Positions 6,195-14,292 of a stretch of 16,236 nt of DNA are shown one piece after another; positions within the stretch are counted from its first letter, which is position 1; every line of letters begins with the position of its first letter. Under the pieces are notes generated by a model. The model was given only the letters and a program-made list of their open reading frames with translations. It searched no databases and was not told where the DNA came from. The stretch lies in the NCBI GenBank assembly GCA_002480565.1, contig DLCK01000044.1, positions 1 through 16,236 on the forward strand. Reading direction: 5' to 3'. Made by a program: the position numbers and the translations under genes. Origin of the DNA: Phycisphaerales bacterium UBA7800 (GTDB lineage Bacteria > Planctomycetota > Phycisphaerae > Phycisphaerales > Phycisphaeraceae).

Positions 6195-7184
6195 ATGAGC
6201 GATCAAAACGAATCGATTGAAAAAGTTGTCATCATCGGCTCCGGCCCCGCAGGTTGGACCGCTGCGATTTATGCTGCACGCGCCAACCTCAATCCGTTGG
6301 TGCTTGAAGGTGTCCCCAAGACCAGCCCCAGCATCATCCTTCCCGGCGGACAGCTCATGCTCACCACCGAAGTCGAAAACTTCCCCGGTTATCCTGAAGG
6401 TGTCCAAGGCCCGCAGATGATGGAAGATATCAAGAAGCAGGCTCTGCGGTTTAACACCCGTATCAAATCATTGGACGTGGTCAAAACTGATTTGTCCCAA
6501 CGCCCTTTTACGCTGGAGCTTTCCGACAAGTCCACGATCAAGGCGCATAGTGTGATCATTGCCACCGGCGCAACCGCAAACTGGTTGGGCTTGGAAAATG
6601 AAATGCGTCTCGCCACCACCGGCGGCGGCGTATCAGCTTGCGCAGTCTGTGATGGTGCCTTGCCGGTCTTCCGCGATCAGCCTTTGGCTGTGGTCGGCGG
6701 TGGCGACAGTGCCATGGAAGAAGCTGACTATCTGACCAAGTTCGCTTCAAAGGTTTACATTATCCATCGTCGTGATGAGTTCCGTGCATCGAAGATCATG
6801 GCCCAGCGCGTACTCAACAATCCCAAGTGCGAACCGGTCTGGAACAGTACGGTCGTGGACATTCTTGGTGACGACAAAATCACAGCATTGAAACTCAAAA
6901 ACACTCAAACCGGCGAAGAGTCCGAGTTGCCAGTCAAGGGATGCTTCATGGCTATCGGCCACACCCCAGCGACCACATTCCTGGACCCGGATCAAATCGA
7001 ACTGACACCCAAGAAATTCCTCAAACTCACCAGTCAACAGCAAAGCTTCACATCCGTGGAAGGCGTCTTTGCTGCAGGTGACTGTGCTGACGAAACCTAC
7101 AAGCAGGCAATCACTGCCGCAGGAATGGGCTGCAAGGCTGCCATCGACGCTGAACGCTGGTTAGCTGATCAAAATATTCACTAA
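6195..7184 (+). CDS. trxB: thioredoxin reductase
   Basis: 329 aa, near the usual 310-330. The FAD-binding GSGPAG is at residues 15-20. The redox-active Cys149-Ala-Val-Cys152-Asp (SACAVCDG; the commonest form is CATCDG) is followed by the NADPH-binding GGGDSAMEEADYL (from about 168) with HRRDEFRAS. GVFAAGDCAD near the C-terminus closes the FAD site. It transfers electrons from NADPH to thioredoxin in the cytoplasm. The start at 6195 has AAGGTG about 8 bases upstream. The 113-base gap after tonB holds a TATAAT at 6084-6089 and a TATGAT at 6143-6148 without convincing -35 partners. It could be transcribed on its own. A strong terminator follows at 7208. Confidence 0.96.
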   Translation: MSDQNESIEKVVIIGSGPAGWTAAIYAARANLNPLVLEGVPKTSPSIILPGGQLMLTTEVENFPGYPEGVQGPQMMEDIKKQALRFNTRIKSLDVVKTDLSQRPFTLELSDKSTIKAHSVIIATGATANWLGLENEMRLATTGGGVSACAVCDGALPVFRDQPLAVVGGGDSAMEEADYLTKFASKVYIIHRRDEFRASKIMAQRVLNNPKCEPVWNSTVVDILGDDKITALKLKNTQTGEESELPVKGCFMAIGHTPATTFLDPDQIELTPKKFLKLTSQQQSFTSVEGVFAAGDCADETYKQAITAAGMGCKAAIDAERWLADQNIH

Positions 7185-7207
7185 TCTTAAAATTAATTGA
7201 ACATCTC

Positions 7208-7250
7208 AAACGGTCACTTCGTATAATTGCGAAGTGACCGTTTTTTATTT
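7208..7250 (+). terminator. intrinsic terminator after trxB
   Basis: CGGTCACTTCG (7211-7221) pairs perfectly with CGAAGTGACCG (7230-7240), with a loop of 8 bases. It is preceded by AAA and followed by six T residues and further T-rich sequence. Confidence 0.97.
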
Positions 7251-7282
7251 TAGTCATGGCTTTTAATACAAAGACAGTTTTA

Positions 7283-7421
7283 GCACAGAGAACTCAGAGA
7301 TAAGAGAGTTTCAATTCAATCATGATGGGAAGAAGAGAAGAACATCATGCTGTTTAGAATTTAAAAATGAATCTGCTTTCTCTCTCCTGACTCTGTGTTC
7401 TCTGTGCCCTCTGTGATAAAA
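7283..7421. repeat. CACAGAG-type inverted repeat, copy 1
   Basis: GCACAGAGAACTCAGAG (7283-7299) is the inverse of CTCTGTGTTCTCTGTGC (7391-7407) with one mismatch in 17. The interior is A-rich and noncoding. The right end continues as CTCTGTGATAAAA (7409-7421), identical to the right end of copy 2 at 14265-14277. It resembles the dispersed CTCTGTGT-type intergenic repeats known from many bacterial genomes. It occupies the space between the trxB terminator and arsM. Confidence 0.75.
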
Positions 7422-7470
7422 ATTGCCTTGCCTGTCTTGAAAAAATCGACCGTAACAAGGAATCCAATCC

Positions 7471-8337
7471 ATGTCCGACAATGCTCAACAAATGCGTGAG
7501 AAAGTTCAAGAGGGATACACAGCAGTCGCCCAGACTTCCAGTTGCTGTTGCGGGCCAAGTGCGTTCTCCGGCGGGCCAGATCAAGACCATCTTTCAGCAC
7601 AAAAACTCGCCGAGTCCATTGGGTATGACGCCCAACAACTCGCATCCTTACCTGATGGTGCGAACATGGGTTTAAGCTGTGGGAATCCAGCAGCCATCTC
7701 CGCACTCAAGGATGGACAGGTCGTTTTGGACTTGGGCAGTGGCGGCGGGTTTGACGTGTTTCTGGCCGGCCCCAAAGTCGGTTCGACTGGTCGTGTCATC
7801 GGCGTGGATATGACGCCTGCCATGCTCTCCAAAGCGCGAACCAACATTGAGCATTACACCAAAACCACAGGCTTAAGCAATGTCGAATTTCGACTAGGTG
7901 AGATCGAACATTTGCCTGTAGCCGACAACACCATTGATGTAGTCATCAGCAATTGCGTGATTAATCTGTCACCTGATAAACAACAAGTCTGGCGTGAGAT
8001 CGCACGCGTCCTTAAGCCCGGTGGGATCGTTGCCGCATCGGACATGGCGTTGTACAAACCCTTACCCCCGGAAGCTCATGATATTGCTCAGGCATTTATC
8101 GGGTGCGTCGCTGGTGCGATACTCATCGACGATTACAAACAGATGGTTCAGGATGCCCGACTCGTCAGCGTGATCCTCAAACCCAAACCTGAATATGTAC
8201 AAGCGCTACTGGATAGTGGTAATGAACTGTATCGCAAGATCAATGATGTCTTACCTGATGGCCAAGGCCCTGGCGATTATCTGACCAGTGTGGCCGTCGC
8301 TGCGATCAAACCCAAGACGTGTTGTTGCAGTGCGTGA
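7471..8337 (+). CDS. arsM: arsenite S-adenosylmethionine methyltransferase
   Basis: 288 aa, with AAGGA about 12 bases before the ATG. The SAM-binding motif VLDLGSGGGFDVFLAG is at about 85-100, with GVDMTP at 111-116. RLGEIEHLPVADN (141-153) and SNCVINLSPDK (160-170) are hallmark ArsM segments. Cys70 (SCGNP), Cys162 (SNCVIN) and Cys212 (GCVAGA) are the three arsenic-binding cysteines, and the 162-to-212 spacing equals that of characterised ArsM enzymes. The protein methylates As(III) to volatile or less toxic methylarsenicals in the cytoplasm. Extra cysteine clusters stand at both ends (CCC at 25-27 and TCCCSA at the C-terminus). No arsR or arsenite pump is nearby. trxB upstream could supply thiols, but a terminator separates the two genes. 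It is convergent with the lyase gene. Confidence 0.93.
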   Translation: MSDNAQQMREKVQEGYTAVAQTSSCCCGPSAFSGGPDQDHLSAQKLAESIGYDAQQLASLPDGANMGLSCGNPAAISALKDGQVVLDLGSGGGFDVFLAGPKVGSTGRVIGVDMTPAMLSKARTNIEHYTKTTGLSNVEFRLGEIEHLPVADNTIDVVISNCVINLSPDKQQVWREIARVLKPGGIVAASDMALYKPLPPEAHDIAQAFIGCVAGAILIDDYKQMVQDARLVSVILKPKPEYVQALLDSGNELYRKINDVLPDGQGPGDYLTSVAVAAIKPKTCCCSA

Positions 8338-8385
8338 CGAGATCACCGCAACATGAATGACGCAACACGCCCGGTGTGCGGATCA

Positions 8386-8402
8386 GCGACACGCAGTGTC
8401 GC
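8386..8402. other. small perfect hairpin between convergent arsM and lyase genes
   Basis: GCGACAC (8386-8392) and GTGTCGC (8396-8402) are perfect inverse copies around GCA. There is no T tract on either side. In the 113-base gap between two converging genes, it may help end transcription in either direction, but it is not a canonical terminator. Confidence 0.35.
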
Positions 8403-8450
8403 AGCTAAACTTGAATCCACACGCGCAACACGCACTGCAACGACAAACCA

Positions 8451-11204
8451 TCACGGTATCAGCACAGTGCTGTTCTGTGCATTAACGGCGATAAGGATTT
8501 GACCGCCACGTTTCCCGATGATGTTTGAACAGGTTTTGTGATCCGTAGCTGGTGTCCATGACCATGTGTCATTGACTTTTTCGGTTTTGACGGTGACGGT
8601 GAGTTTGCCGTCCTGCTTCGTGATGGTTGCCTCCCCATGCCCCCCCCAAGGCAGGTACACGCTGGCAAGGTATTCGCTTTGAGACTGCTTGGTCAGTTGA
8701 AGTTGTTGATGTCCAAGACGTTTACCCCGATGATCTGCAGTCGCTTGGACAATTTGCTGCTCCCAACCGTCACGTGTCAAAGGTGAAACCACAAACGCGC
8801 AACTGGCTTTGTCATGTTTGAGTGTGAAATTCAAATCCGATGACGAATCCTTGATCAATGCATTGCCCTGCATCATCCATGTGATTTCCACTGGCTCAGG
8901 TGCGCGAATGTCATCAAGCACCAACACGTAATCCCCCTTGACCCAAAGCATGCTCCGGCGGAAACGATCCAGTGATGGGCGTGACTTTTTGAGCTTACGA
9001 TCTGTGAGTTTCAGATAGGAACCTGCTGCTTCACCTTCGATGGCAACGACTTTGTCGGTCACCTGCCAGGCAGTGAGGTTGGCCATCTTGGTCATGTCGA
9101 CTTGACCGGTTGCAGGCTGAGACCAGACTCCTCCTTCATTGCGACCGGGGACGCGTTGGCCCATGCCGTTGATGAGAATCGTGTTGTGATTAGCGGACTG
9201 TTTGTGCTTGGAGTAGCCATCGGTCTGCGCGAGGTATTGGCCATCTTTGTAGAGCGTAAAACTATTGGCATCAGGATCATCATGGGCGACATTGATGTAC
9301 TTGAAGTTGTTGGTATTGCGAAAGGCGTTGAGCATGTAACCGCCGAGTGGCCCACACTTGAACATGCCCATCACATCGCCTTGATCCCAACCGTCACGTA
9401 TGAACGCCACTCCGACATCGTCAAAAAGTTTGGCATGTTCGACCTCAAAGGCCTTGCCAGTTGAAAGTGTCGGCCCACGCCACAAAAGGCCATACCATGA
9501 AAGTGAAAAGGCTTTGGGATTATCAGCGACAACCTGATCCATGAGCTGTTGAATCCCAACTTGTTTATGGACGGCCGCGGCCTTGTAAATGGCAAGCGCA
9601 TAATTCCCCAACCCGCCACCGGAGTCGCCATACGCTGCCAAGTCGTTACTGCCAGGCAGTCTGGCATGCATGAGAAATTCGCCCACATGTTTGAAGAACG
9701 GATGCTCCAAATGCTTTGTGTCAAAGCAACGATCCGCAGCCTGCATGATGAACGTCAAATGCGAGACACCGAAGATCAGATAGCTTGGCGATTCATGTGA
9801 CGTGCCATCGGTGGGGAGCCACTTGGCAAGCCACGCAACATCGTTGTGGAGTTCTTTGATGAGCCATTGCTCTTCAGGCTTACCGTCGTAGGCAGCCAAA
9901 GCACAGAGCAGAGCGCCTGCGGTGCGATGCCAGTGATGGTTGTTGTGCGGGTCCCCTTGCCAGTAATGCGTGCCGGGATTTTTCATCAGGTGTCCGCCGT
10001 GATACATCTTTCGAGCGTGTTGCCAGAGCTTGTCCTGAAGTTGCTTGCGGAGGGTGGGTTCGAGTTGGTCATAAAGACTGTCATATGCCAAGGCCATACC
10101 GATCATGATGTTGGCAGCACTCATCCCACTGTCACGTTCGGAAGTGGTTTCCCAATTCGGCAGCTTGAGGAAATAGCGCATAAAGTCGATGGCCTTATCG
10201 CGTGAAGTCGTATCTGCGGTGAGCAGGTAATGCATTGTGAGAGTTGGTAGACGCCAGTAGCCCTGCCGTTGACCGTCGGTGGCATCGGTGAGAAATTTGG
10301 TGTGATTGGGCACGTTGCAGGCATTGAGGTAACCCAGGAAATTATCACGAATCACCTTATTTCCTGGGGCATTAAACGTATCGCGCATGGTTTGAATGTC
10401 GGACTTGCCAAAGAGAATGCGCGGACGTTGGGCCATGACCTTGCTGTTGAGCGCAATGGGAGCACCTTCGAGCTTGGGATCATGATCAGGCACCACCTTG
10501 GGGACAGGCGGACCAATTTTTTCCAACGCATCACTGCTGCCCAACGTGTACTGCACATCATCAATCCAGAGAGTGCTGTTCTTATCCGCGGTACGATCAC
10601 CGATGAACACGATTTGGCTAAAACCAGCGAGTGTGGTCTTATGAGGATTAAACCGTTTGCGTGCTGCGTTGACATCTTTGCCGTTGACTGCAATGTGCAG
10701 ACCTTTGTCATCCCAGGTGAGGGTCCATTGCTGCCAAGCAGCTTTACGTCGGACCCCCAGGTATTGGACGCTTGCCCAGGGGGAAACTTTTTTCGCGTGG
10801 TTCTCCATACCCACTGCATAGGTACTCGCACCGTTGAGATAGGGCGCGTAAATTGCACCGATGAGTAAGTGATTGCCTTGGCTGTCGACCACACCCCATG
10901 TCGCACCGGCTTGTCGTTTTTTGTTTTGGCTTGCCTTGGCAGCATCATCAAAGACCCAAAACGAAATGCTCCCCGAGCGGTCGGACTTGGCCAACGGGAT
11001 GAGGACTTTGTCACCAGCTGAGAGTTTGAGCGCCTTGCCGCTACGGGCTTGCGTGCTATCAAGTGCCGGCTGGCCTGTGACGGTCATACCTTTAAGCGAG
11101 TCGTTCTGATCAAATGTGATCGTCTCCTGAGCAGTGACAGGCATTCCGCCAAAGAGCAACATCATCACCAATACCGTGAGCGAACCTTGCAGACACTTGC
11201 GCAT
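8451..11204 (-). CDS. secreted heparinase II/III-like polysaccharide lyase with LamG-like N-terminal domain
   Basis: 917 aa. The start at 11204 is chosen because GAGGAG (11211-11216) lies just before it and the signal peptide then begins at once (MRKCLQGSLTVLVMMLLFGG, cut near VTAQ); an in-frame ATG eight codons upstream lacks this. Residues about 27-221 form a LamG-like beta-sandwich (SGSISFWVFDD, WTLTWDDKGLHIAVNGK, LWIDDVQY), probably carbohydrate binding. An alpha-toroid follows (about 250-620), with NHHWHR (about 422-427) as a likely catalytic cluster. The C-terminal beta domain has the heparinase II/III signature VAHDDPDANSFTLYKDGQYL and ANHNTILINGMGQ. Such enzymes cut uronic acid-containing polysaccharides by beta-elimination outside the cytoplasm. 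The two neighbouring sulfatases suggest a sulfated substrate, which cannot be named. It lies downstream of trpG on the same strand with its own probable promoter. Confidence 0.85.
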   Translation of the reverse strand: MRKCLQGSLTVLVMMLLFGGMPVTAQETITFDQNDSLKGMTVTGQPALDSTQARSGKALKLSAGDKVLIPLAKSDRSGSISFWVFDDAAKASQNKKRQAGATWGVVDSQGNHLLIGAIYAPYLNGASTYAVGMENHAKKVSPWASVQYLGVRRKAAWQQWTLTWDDKGLHIAVNGKDVNAARKRFNPHKTTLAGFSQIVFIGDRTADKNSTLWIDDVQYTLGSSDALEKIGPPVPKVVPDHDPKLEGAPIALNSKVMAQRPRILFGKSDIQTMRDTFNAPGNKVIRDNFLGYLNACNVPNHTKFLTDATDGQRQGYWRLPTLTMHYLLTADTTSRDKAIDFMRYFLKLPNWETTSERDSGMSAANIMIGMALAYDSLYDQLEPTLRKQLQDKLWQHARKMYHGGHLMKNPGTHYWQGDPHNNHHWHRTAGALLCALAAYDGKPEEQWLIKELHNDVAWLAKWLPTDGTSHESPSYLIFGVSHLTFIMQAADRCFDTKHLEHPFFKHVGEFLMHARLPGSNDLAAYGDSGGGLGNYALAIYKAAAVHKQVGIQQLMDQVVADNPKAFSLSWYGLLWRGPTLSTGKAFEVEHAKLFDDVGVAFIRDGWDQGDVMGMFKCGPLGGYMLNAFRNTNNFKYINVAHDDPDANSFTLYKDGQYLAQTDGYSKHKQSANHNTILINGMGQRVPGRNEGGVWSQPATGQVDMTKMANLTAWQVTDKVVAIEGEAAGSYLKLTDRKLKKSRPSLDRFRRSMLWVKGDYVLVLDDIRAPEPVEITWMMQGNALIKDSSSDLNFTLKHDKASCAFVVSPLTRDGWEQQIVQATADHRGKRLGHQQLQLTKQSQSEYLASVYLPWGGHGEATITKQDGKLTVTVKTEKVNDTWSWTPATDHKTCSNIIGKRGGQILIAVNAQNSTVLIP

Positions 11205-11237
11205 GCCAATCTCCTCTAGTAGAATCATTCACGAATC

Positions 11238-11265
11238 ATCTTAGCACCCCAAACTCATTAATCAA
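11238..11265 (-). promoter_or_regulatory. probable promoter of the lyase gene
   Basis: On the minus strand TTGATT (11265-11260) and TAAGAT (11243-11238) are 16 bases apart, giving a start about 25 bases before the ATG at 11204. The rest of the 252-base gap between trpG and the lyase (11205-11456) shows no gene. It is AT-rich near 11265-11310. Confidence 0.45.
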
Positions 11266-11456
11266 AGGTTTGATTGCACATTTTCAACAGATTTGATATT
11301 TACAAAAAAAAGTCATGGCCACCAAGACGACAAGGTGCGCGTTTTGATAGCGATCCATTGAATACAGCATCCAAGAGAAATGATGGCGTTATTCTGAATG
11401 TTTAATCTCAGGAGATTGCGTTTGCGAACAAGCCGTCTGCGTAATCAGCAAGATGA

Positions 11457-12059
11457 TTACTTGACCCCCAGAAAGTTGGCCAACATTTGCGGGCCTTGCT
11501 TGGTCAGGAAACTTTCGGGATGGAACTGGACGCCTTCGACGGGGGCATCTCCAAAGACACCCTCCTTGGCACGGACACCCATGATCTCGCCTTCATCCGT
11601 CCATGCGGTTTTGATAAAACGTTCGGTGTCGAGTGTATCAGGCAGAATCACCAGACTGTGATACCGCGTACAGGTCGTCGGATTGCTTAAGCCGGCAAAG
11701 AGACCTTTGCCATCGTGATGAATCTCGGAGGTCTTGCCATGCATGACATGGGTGTTGCGGTCGACAGTCATACCAAACGCGTGGCCGATGGATTGATGGC
11801 CAAGACAGACCCCAAGCAGTGGCACCTTACCTGCAAAAGCTTTGATGATCTCCACGCTGACACCTGCTTCACAGGGCGTACATGGGCCAGGTGAGACAAT
11901 TACATGTGAAGGGTTGAATGCCAACGCTTCTTCGACGGTGATCTTGTCGTTGCGGACGACTTTGAGCTGCGGCGCATTGTCTTTACCCACGTAGAGTTCG
12001 CCAATGCGTTGAACAAGGTTGTAGGTGAAACTGTCGTAATTATCAATGAGCAGGATCAT
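11457..12059 (-). CDS. trpG: anthranilate/aminodeoxychorismate synthase component II (glutamine amidotransferase)
   Basis: 200 aa, the full usual length. It opens with MILLIDNYDSFTYNLVQ, typical of TrpG/PabA. The class I amidotransferase triad is visible: Cys85 in GVCLGHQ, and His180 and Glu182 in GVQFHPES. The oxyanion-site motif VSPGPCTP is near residue 55. It releases ammonia from glutamine for the chorismate-using partner TrpE or PabB. No partner gene is nearby. It starts only 12 bases after the stop of the sulfatase upstream (12072), with a weak AAGAGA as ribosome binding site, so the two are likely co-transcribed. This is an odd pairing of amino-acid synthesis and polysaccharide desulfation. 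TrpG and PabA cannot be told apart from sequence alone. Confidence 0.93.
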   Translation of the reverse strand: MILLIDNYDSFTYNLVQRIGELYVGKDNAPQLKVVRNDKITVEEALAFNPSHVIVSPGPCTPCEAGVSVEIIKAFAGKVPLLGVCLGHQSIGHAFGMTVDRNTHVMHGKTSEIHHDGKGLFAGLSNPTTCTRYHSLVILPDTLDTERFIKTAWTDEGEIMGVRAKEGVFGDAPVEGVQFHPESFLTKQGPQMLANFLGVK

Positions 12060-12071
12060 GCTTTTAATCTC

Positions 12072-13583
12072 TTATTTGCGGGCAAAATTACGTTCATCCT
12101 GTTTAGGAGGAACCACATCGCAGGTCTGTTGATACCACTGTAACATTCTTAAGCGATGGGCGTTAATCTGCGTCTGCCAATCGGGATGATCAATGAGATT
12201 ATGCTGTTCAAACGGATCGTTGTCCAGATCATAAAACGCGTCGGACTCACTTAAGCGTTGAATGTATTTGTAATGTGGCGTGCGACACATGGTTGCCTTG
12301 TGGTGTTCGATGCCATCGCCCTGCTGGAAATACATCCGTGAGTAATACAGGTTATGCGGATCACGCAGTTCACCATCGGGGCCCAACTCCTTGGCCTGTT
12401 CCTCGCCGGGGAGTCTACCCCCTTCGCAGAATACTGCATCTCGAAGTACGGAACTTTCCCCGGTGGCAATTGGCAGAAGCGACATACCAAAGTGCGTATG
12501 CTCGGGCGTGATACCTGCTAATTGCTCAACCGTTGCAGACAGGTCAATAAGTTCGATCATCGCATCACTGACACCAGGCTTTACGGGGTAATCACTTGAG
12601 GGTTTAAACAGGAACGGGACGCGCGTTAAGCAATCCTCAAATCCGTTCTGTGATTTTTCGACCACGCTGTAATCGCCAGTGTAATCCCCGTGATCGGAGA
12701 AAACGAACACTGCTGAGTCATCGTACATCCCTGCATCCTTGAGTGCCTGCATCACCAATCCAAACTGGTGATCCACCCGAGCACACATCGCATAATACAT
12801 CCGGCGAAGTTCCGTCCAACGCTCTTCATCCCAGTTACTCAGGCGATGCCGCTCATGCAAACCCTTGAGCATTGAAGCATAACCTTCCCACTCGGATTCG
12901 CTTTGGGGAGCTTTGACACGCGGGGGCAACTTCCGGGGGTCGATCATGTCATAAAATTCCGACTCCACAGCATACGGCGGGTGCGGGTATGTCAAAGGCA
13001 AAAACAGACACAGCGGCTTACCCGAATCCTTGTCGTAATTACGGATTGCATCAATGGCCCCCATGACATTGGCCCAGTCTGGATCGTGATAGTGGTCGTG
13101 ACCGTCGCTATGTGGAAGTTTGCCGACATAGAACGAATAAAAATTATCACCGTCGGGATCGCCGCGCCATTGATCCTGTTTATCGATCATCCACATGCGC
13201 TCGGTTTTTTCAGGCGACTGGTAAAGCACATCGCAGACATCTTCGTGTCCGTCCTGACCTGCGATCAAATCATTCTTGCCACCCCACCAGACGTGATAGC
13301 CATGGTTCTTAAGTGTCCGTAGCAGGACCGGGTCATCCTTGTGCATGGAATAGTACATGGTGCGATGGCCATGCACATGCGGATACCAGCCGGACATGAA
13401 GGAGCATCGACTGGGGACACACACCGGATTCTGACAGTAGGCATGACGAAAGGACACCGCATCGGTCTGCGCAAAGGCATCAAGATTCGGCGTCACCGCT
13501 GCGGGATTACCCATGTGACCCAGCACATCGCCTCGCCACTGGTCAGGATTGAACAAAATGATATGGGGCTGCTTGGAAGACAT
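12072..13583 (-). CDS. type I sulfatase (formylglycine-dependent), sulfatase 1
   Basis: 503 aa from the ATG at 13583. Upstream in-frame starts (an ATG at about 13604 and a GTG at 13643) have no ribosome binding site, and the conserved sulfatase fold begins directly after this Met (PHIILFNPDQWRGD). Cys55-Val-Pro-Ser-Arg59 is the C-x-P-x-R motif turned into formylglycine. Asp14 and Gln15 near the N-terminus and FSDHGDYTGD (about residue 300) provide metal ligands and a catalytic His. The C-terminus (MYFQQGDGIEHHKATMCRTPHYKYI, FYDLDNDPFEQHNLID) is typical of the family. It hydrolyses sulfate esters. No signal peptide is evident, so location is uncertain. It is divergent from the HTH gene. A TACAAT lies 6 bases before the ATG, which suggests a leaderless message. 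Confidence 0.92.
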   Translation of the reverse strand: MSSKQPHIILFNPDQWRGDVLGHMGNPAAVTPNLDAFAQTDAVSFRHAYCQNPVCVPSRCSFMSGWYPHVHGHRTMYYSMHKDDPVLLRTLKNHGYHVWWGGKNDLIAGQDGHEDVCDVLYQSPEKTERMWMIDKQDQWRGDPDGDNFYSFYVGKLPHSDGHDHYHDPDWANVMGAIDAIRNYDKDSGKPLCLFLPLTYPHPPYAVESEFYDMIDPRKLPPRVKAPQSESEWEGYASMLKGLHERHRLSNWDEERWTELRRMYYAMCARVDHQFGLVMQALKDAGMYDDSAVFVFSDHGDYTGDYSVVEKSQNGFEDCLTRVPFLFKPSSDYPVKPGVSDAMIELIDLSATVEQLAGITPEHTHFGMSLLPIATGESSVLRDAVFCEGGRLPGEEQAKELGPDGELRDPHNLYYSRMYFQQGDGIEHHKATMCRTPHYKYIQRLSESDAFYDLDNDPFEQHNLIDHPDWQTQINAHRLRMLQWYQQTCDVVPPKQDERNFARK

Positions 13584-13589
13584 TTGGGT

Positions 13590-13598
13590 ATTGTAGCA
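13590..13598 (-). promoter_or_regulatory. extended -10 element, possible leaderless promoter of sulfatase 1
   Basis: On the minus strand TGC-TACAAT (13598-13590) lies 6 bases before the ATG at 13583, so transcription would begin at or next to the start codon. No Shine-Dalgarno sequence is present. The same GTTGCTA motif precedes sulfatase 2 at 15690-15700. Confidence 0.4.
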
Positions 13599-13632
13599 AC
13601 TCATGAGATTGTTTTGGCTTGATATGGTTGGT

Positions 13633-13656
13633 TTGTGATACACAGTCTCATCACAA
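13633..13656. promoter_or_regulatory. inverted repeat, possible operator between sulfatase 1 and the HTH gene
   Basis: TTGTGAT (13633-13639) and ATCACAA (13650-13656) are perfect inverse copies separated by 10 bases, with centres about 17 bases apart. They lie just upstream of TATACT (13662-13667), a possible -10 of the HTH gene, and upstream of the sulfatase 1 start. A dimeric regulator, possibly the adjacent HTH protein, could bind here. Binding is inference. Confidence 0.4.
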
Positions 13657-13694
13657 CGGACTATACTATCTCTATCCGTATGATGGAGACCGTG

Positions 13695-14183
13695 ATGGCC
13701 AGACTGCTTGCACCGACTTTACAGAAACTCATTGATACCGACGCGACCACCGCCAAAGACCTTGGTGAGATGGCCGGTGTCTCTTCCTCAACGATCTATC
13801 GCTGGATCAATGGTGAAAGTGAGCCGGACTTTGACAGCATTCGCCTGATTCTCCATCACTTACCTGACCCTCAGGCACAGTTAGCCATCCTCACCGCATT
13901 CATTGCAGGGACGCCTTGGACGGTCACCCAAAACGCCGGTGAACTGGATGTAAACAACGACGGTCGCGTTGGCACGGAAGATGCACTTGATGCTGCGATC
14001 CAATGCGTGTCCGTTGCCAGCGATTCGTTACAACAAATCCGCACTGCCTGCCGGGATGGTAAAGTCTCACAAGCCGAAGCTGCACATGTCGCACAGTTGT
14101 TAGCTGACGTCATCAACCAATGCAGTATCACTCAACAGGTGGTCATGAGCATCGCTCAACCGGAGAGACGTAAGGCGAAGTGA
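13695..14183 (+). CDS. small HTH regulator with EF-hand-like calcium loop
   Basis: 162 aa from the ATG at 13695, chosen because GGAG (13685-13688) lies 6 bases before it; longer in-frame starts lack this. Residues about 18-45 (TAKDLGEMAGVSSSTIYRWIN) form a phage repressor/XRE-type helix-turn-helix. Residues 85-96 (DVNNDGRVGTED) fit an EF-hand or dockerin-type calcium loop, with Asp85, Asn87, Asp89, Gly90, Val92 and Asp96. A second, degenerate loop may stand at 117-128 (TACRDGKVSQAE), 32 residues later. The C-terminal helical part with DGKVSQAEAA also resembles phage CII-like regulators, which is an alternative origin. It is divergent from sulfatase 1 and may control it. The function of the calcium loop is unproven. 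Confidence 0.72.
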   Translation: MARLLAPTLQKLIDTDATTAKDLGEMAGVSSSTIYRWINGESEPDFDSIRLILHHLPDPQAQLAILTAFIAGTPWTVTQNAGELDVNNDGRVGTEDALDAAIQCVSVASDSLQQIRTACRDGKVSQAEAAHVAQLLADVINQCSITQQVVMSIAQPERRKAK

Positions 14184-14200
14184 TCCGATTGGAATTGAAC

Positions 14201-14277
14201 CACAGAGACACAGAGTAGAAGTTAGAGATTCTGCTCTGCCTTGTTTATCTCTGAGTCTCTGTGACTCTGTGATAAAA
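14201..14277. repeat. CACAGAG-type inverted repeat, copy 2
   Basis: CACAGAGACACAGAG (14201-14215) is the inverse of CTCTGTGACTCTGTG (14257-14271) with one mismatch in 15. The right end CTCTGTGATAAAA (14265-14277) is identical to that of copy 1 (7409-7421). It fills the gap between the converging HTH gene and sulfatase 2. Confidence 0.75.
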
Positions 14278-14292
14278 GCCAACTGCTACCGC

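Noticed and set aside
7283..7421. CRISPR-like array in the CACAGAG region
   Set aside because: There are only two facing arms with no regular direct repeats or equal spacers, and no cas genes are present.
10269..10868. 199-aa plus-strand open frame opposite the lyase gene
   Set aside because: It is antisense to the conserved lyase, with no ribosome binding site and no family resemblance.
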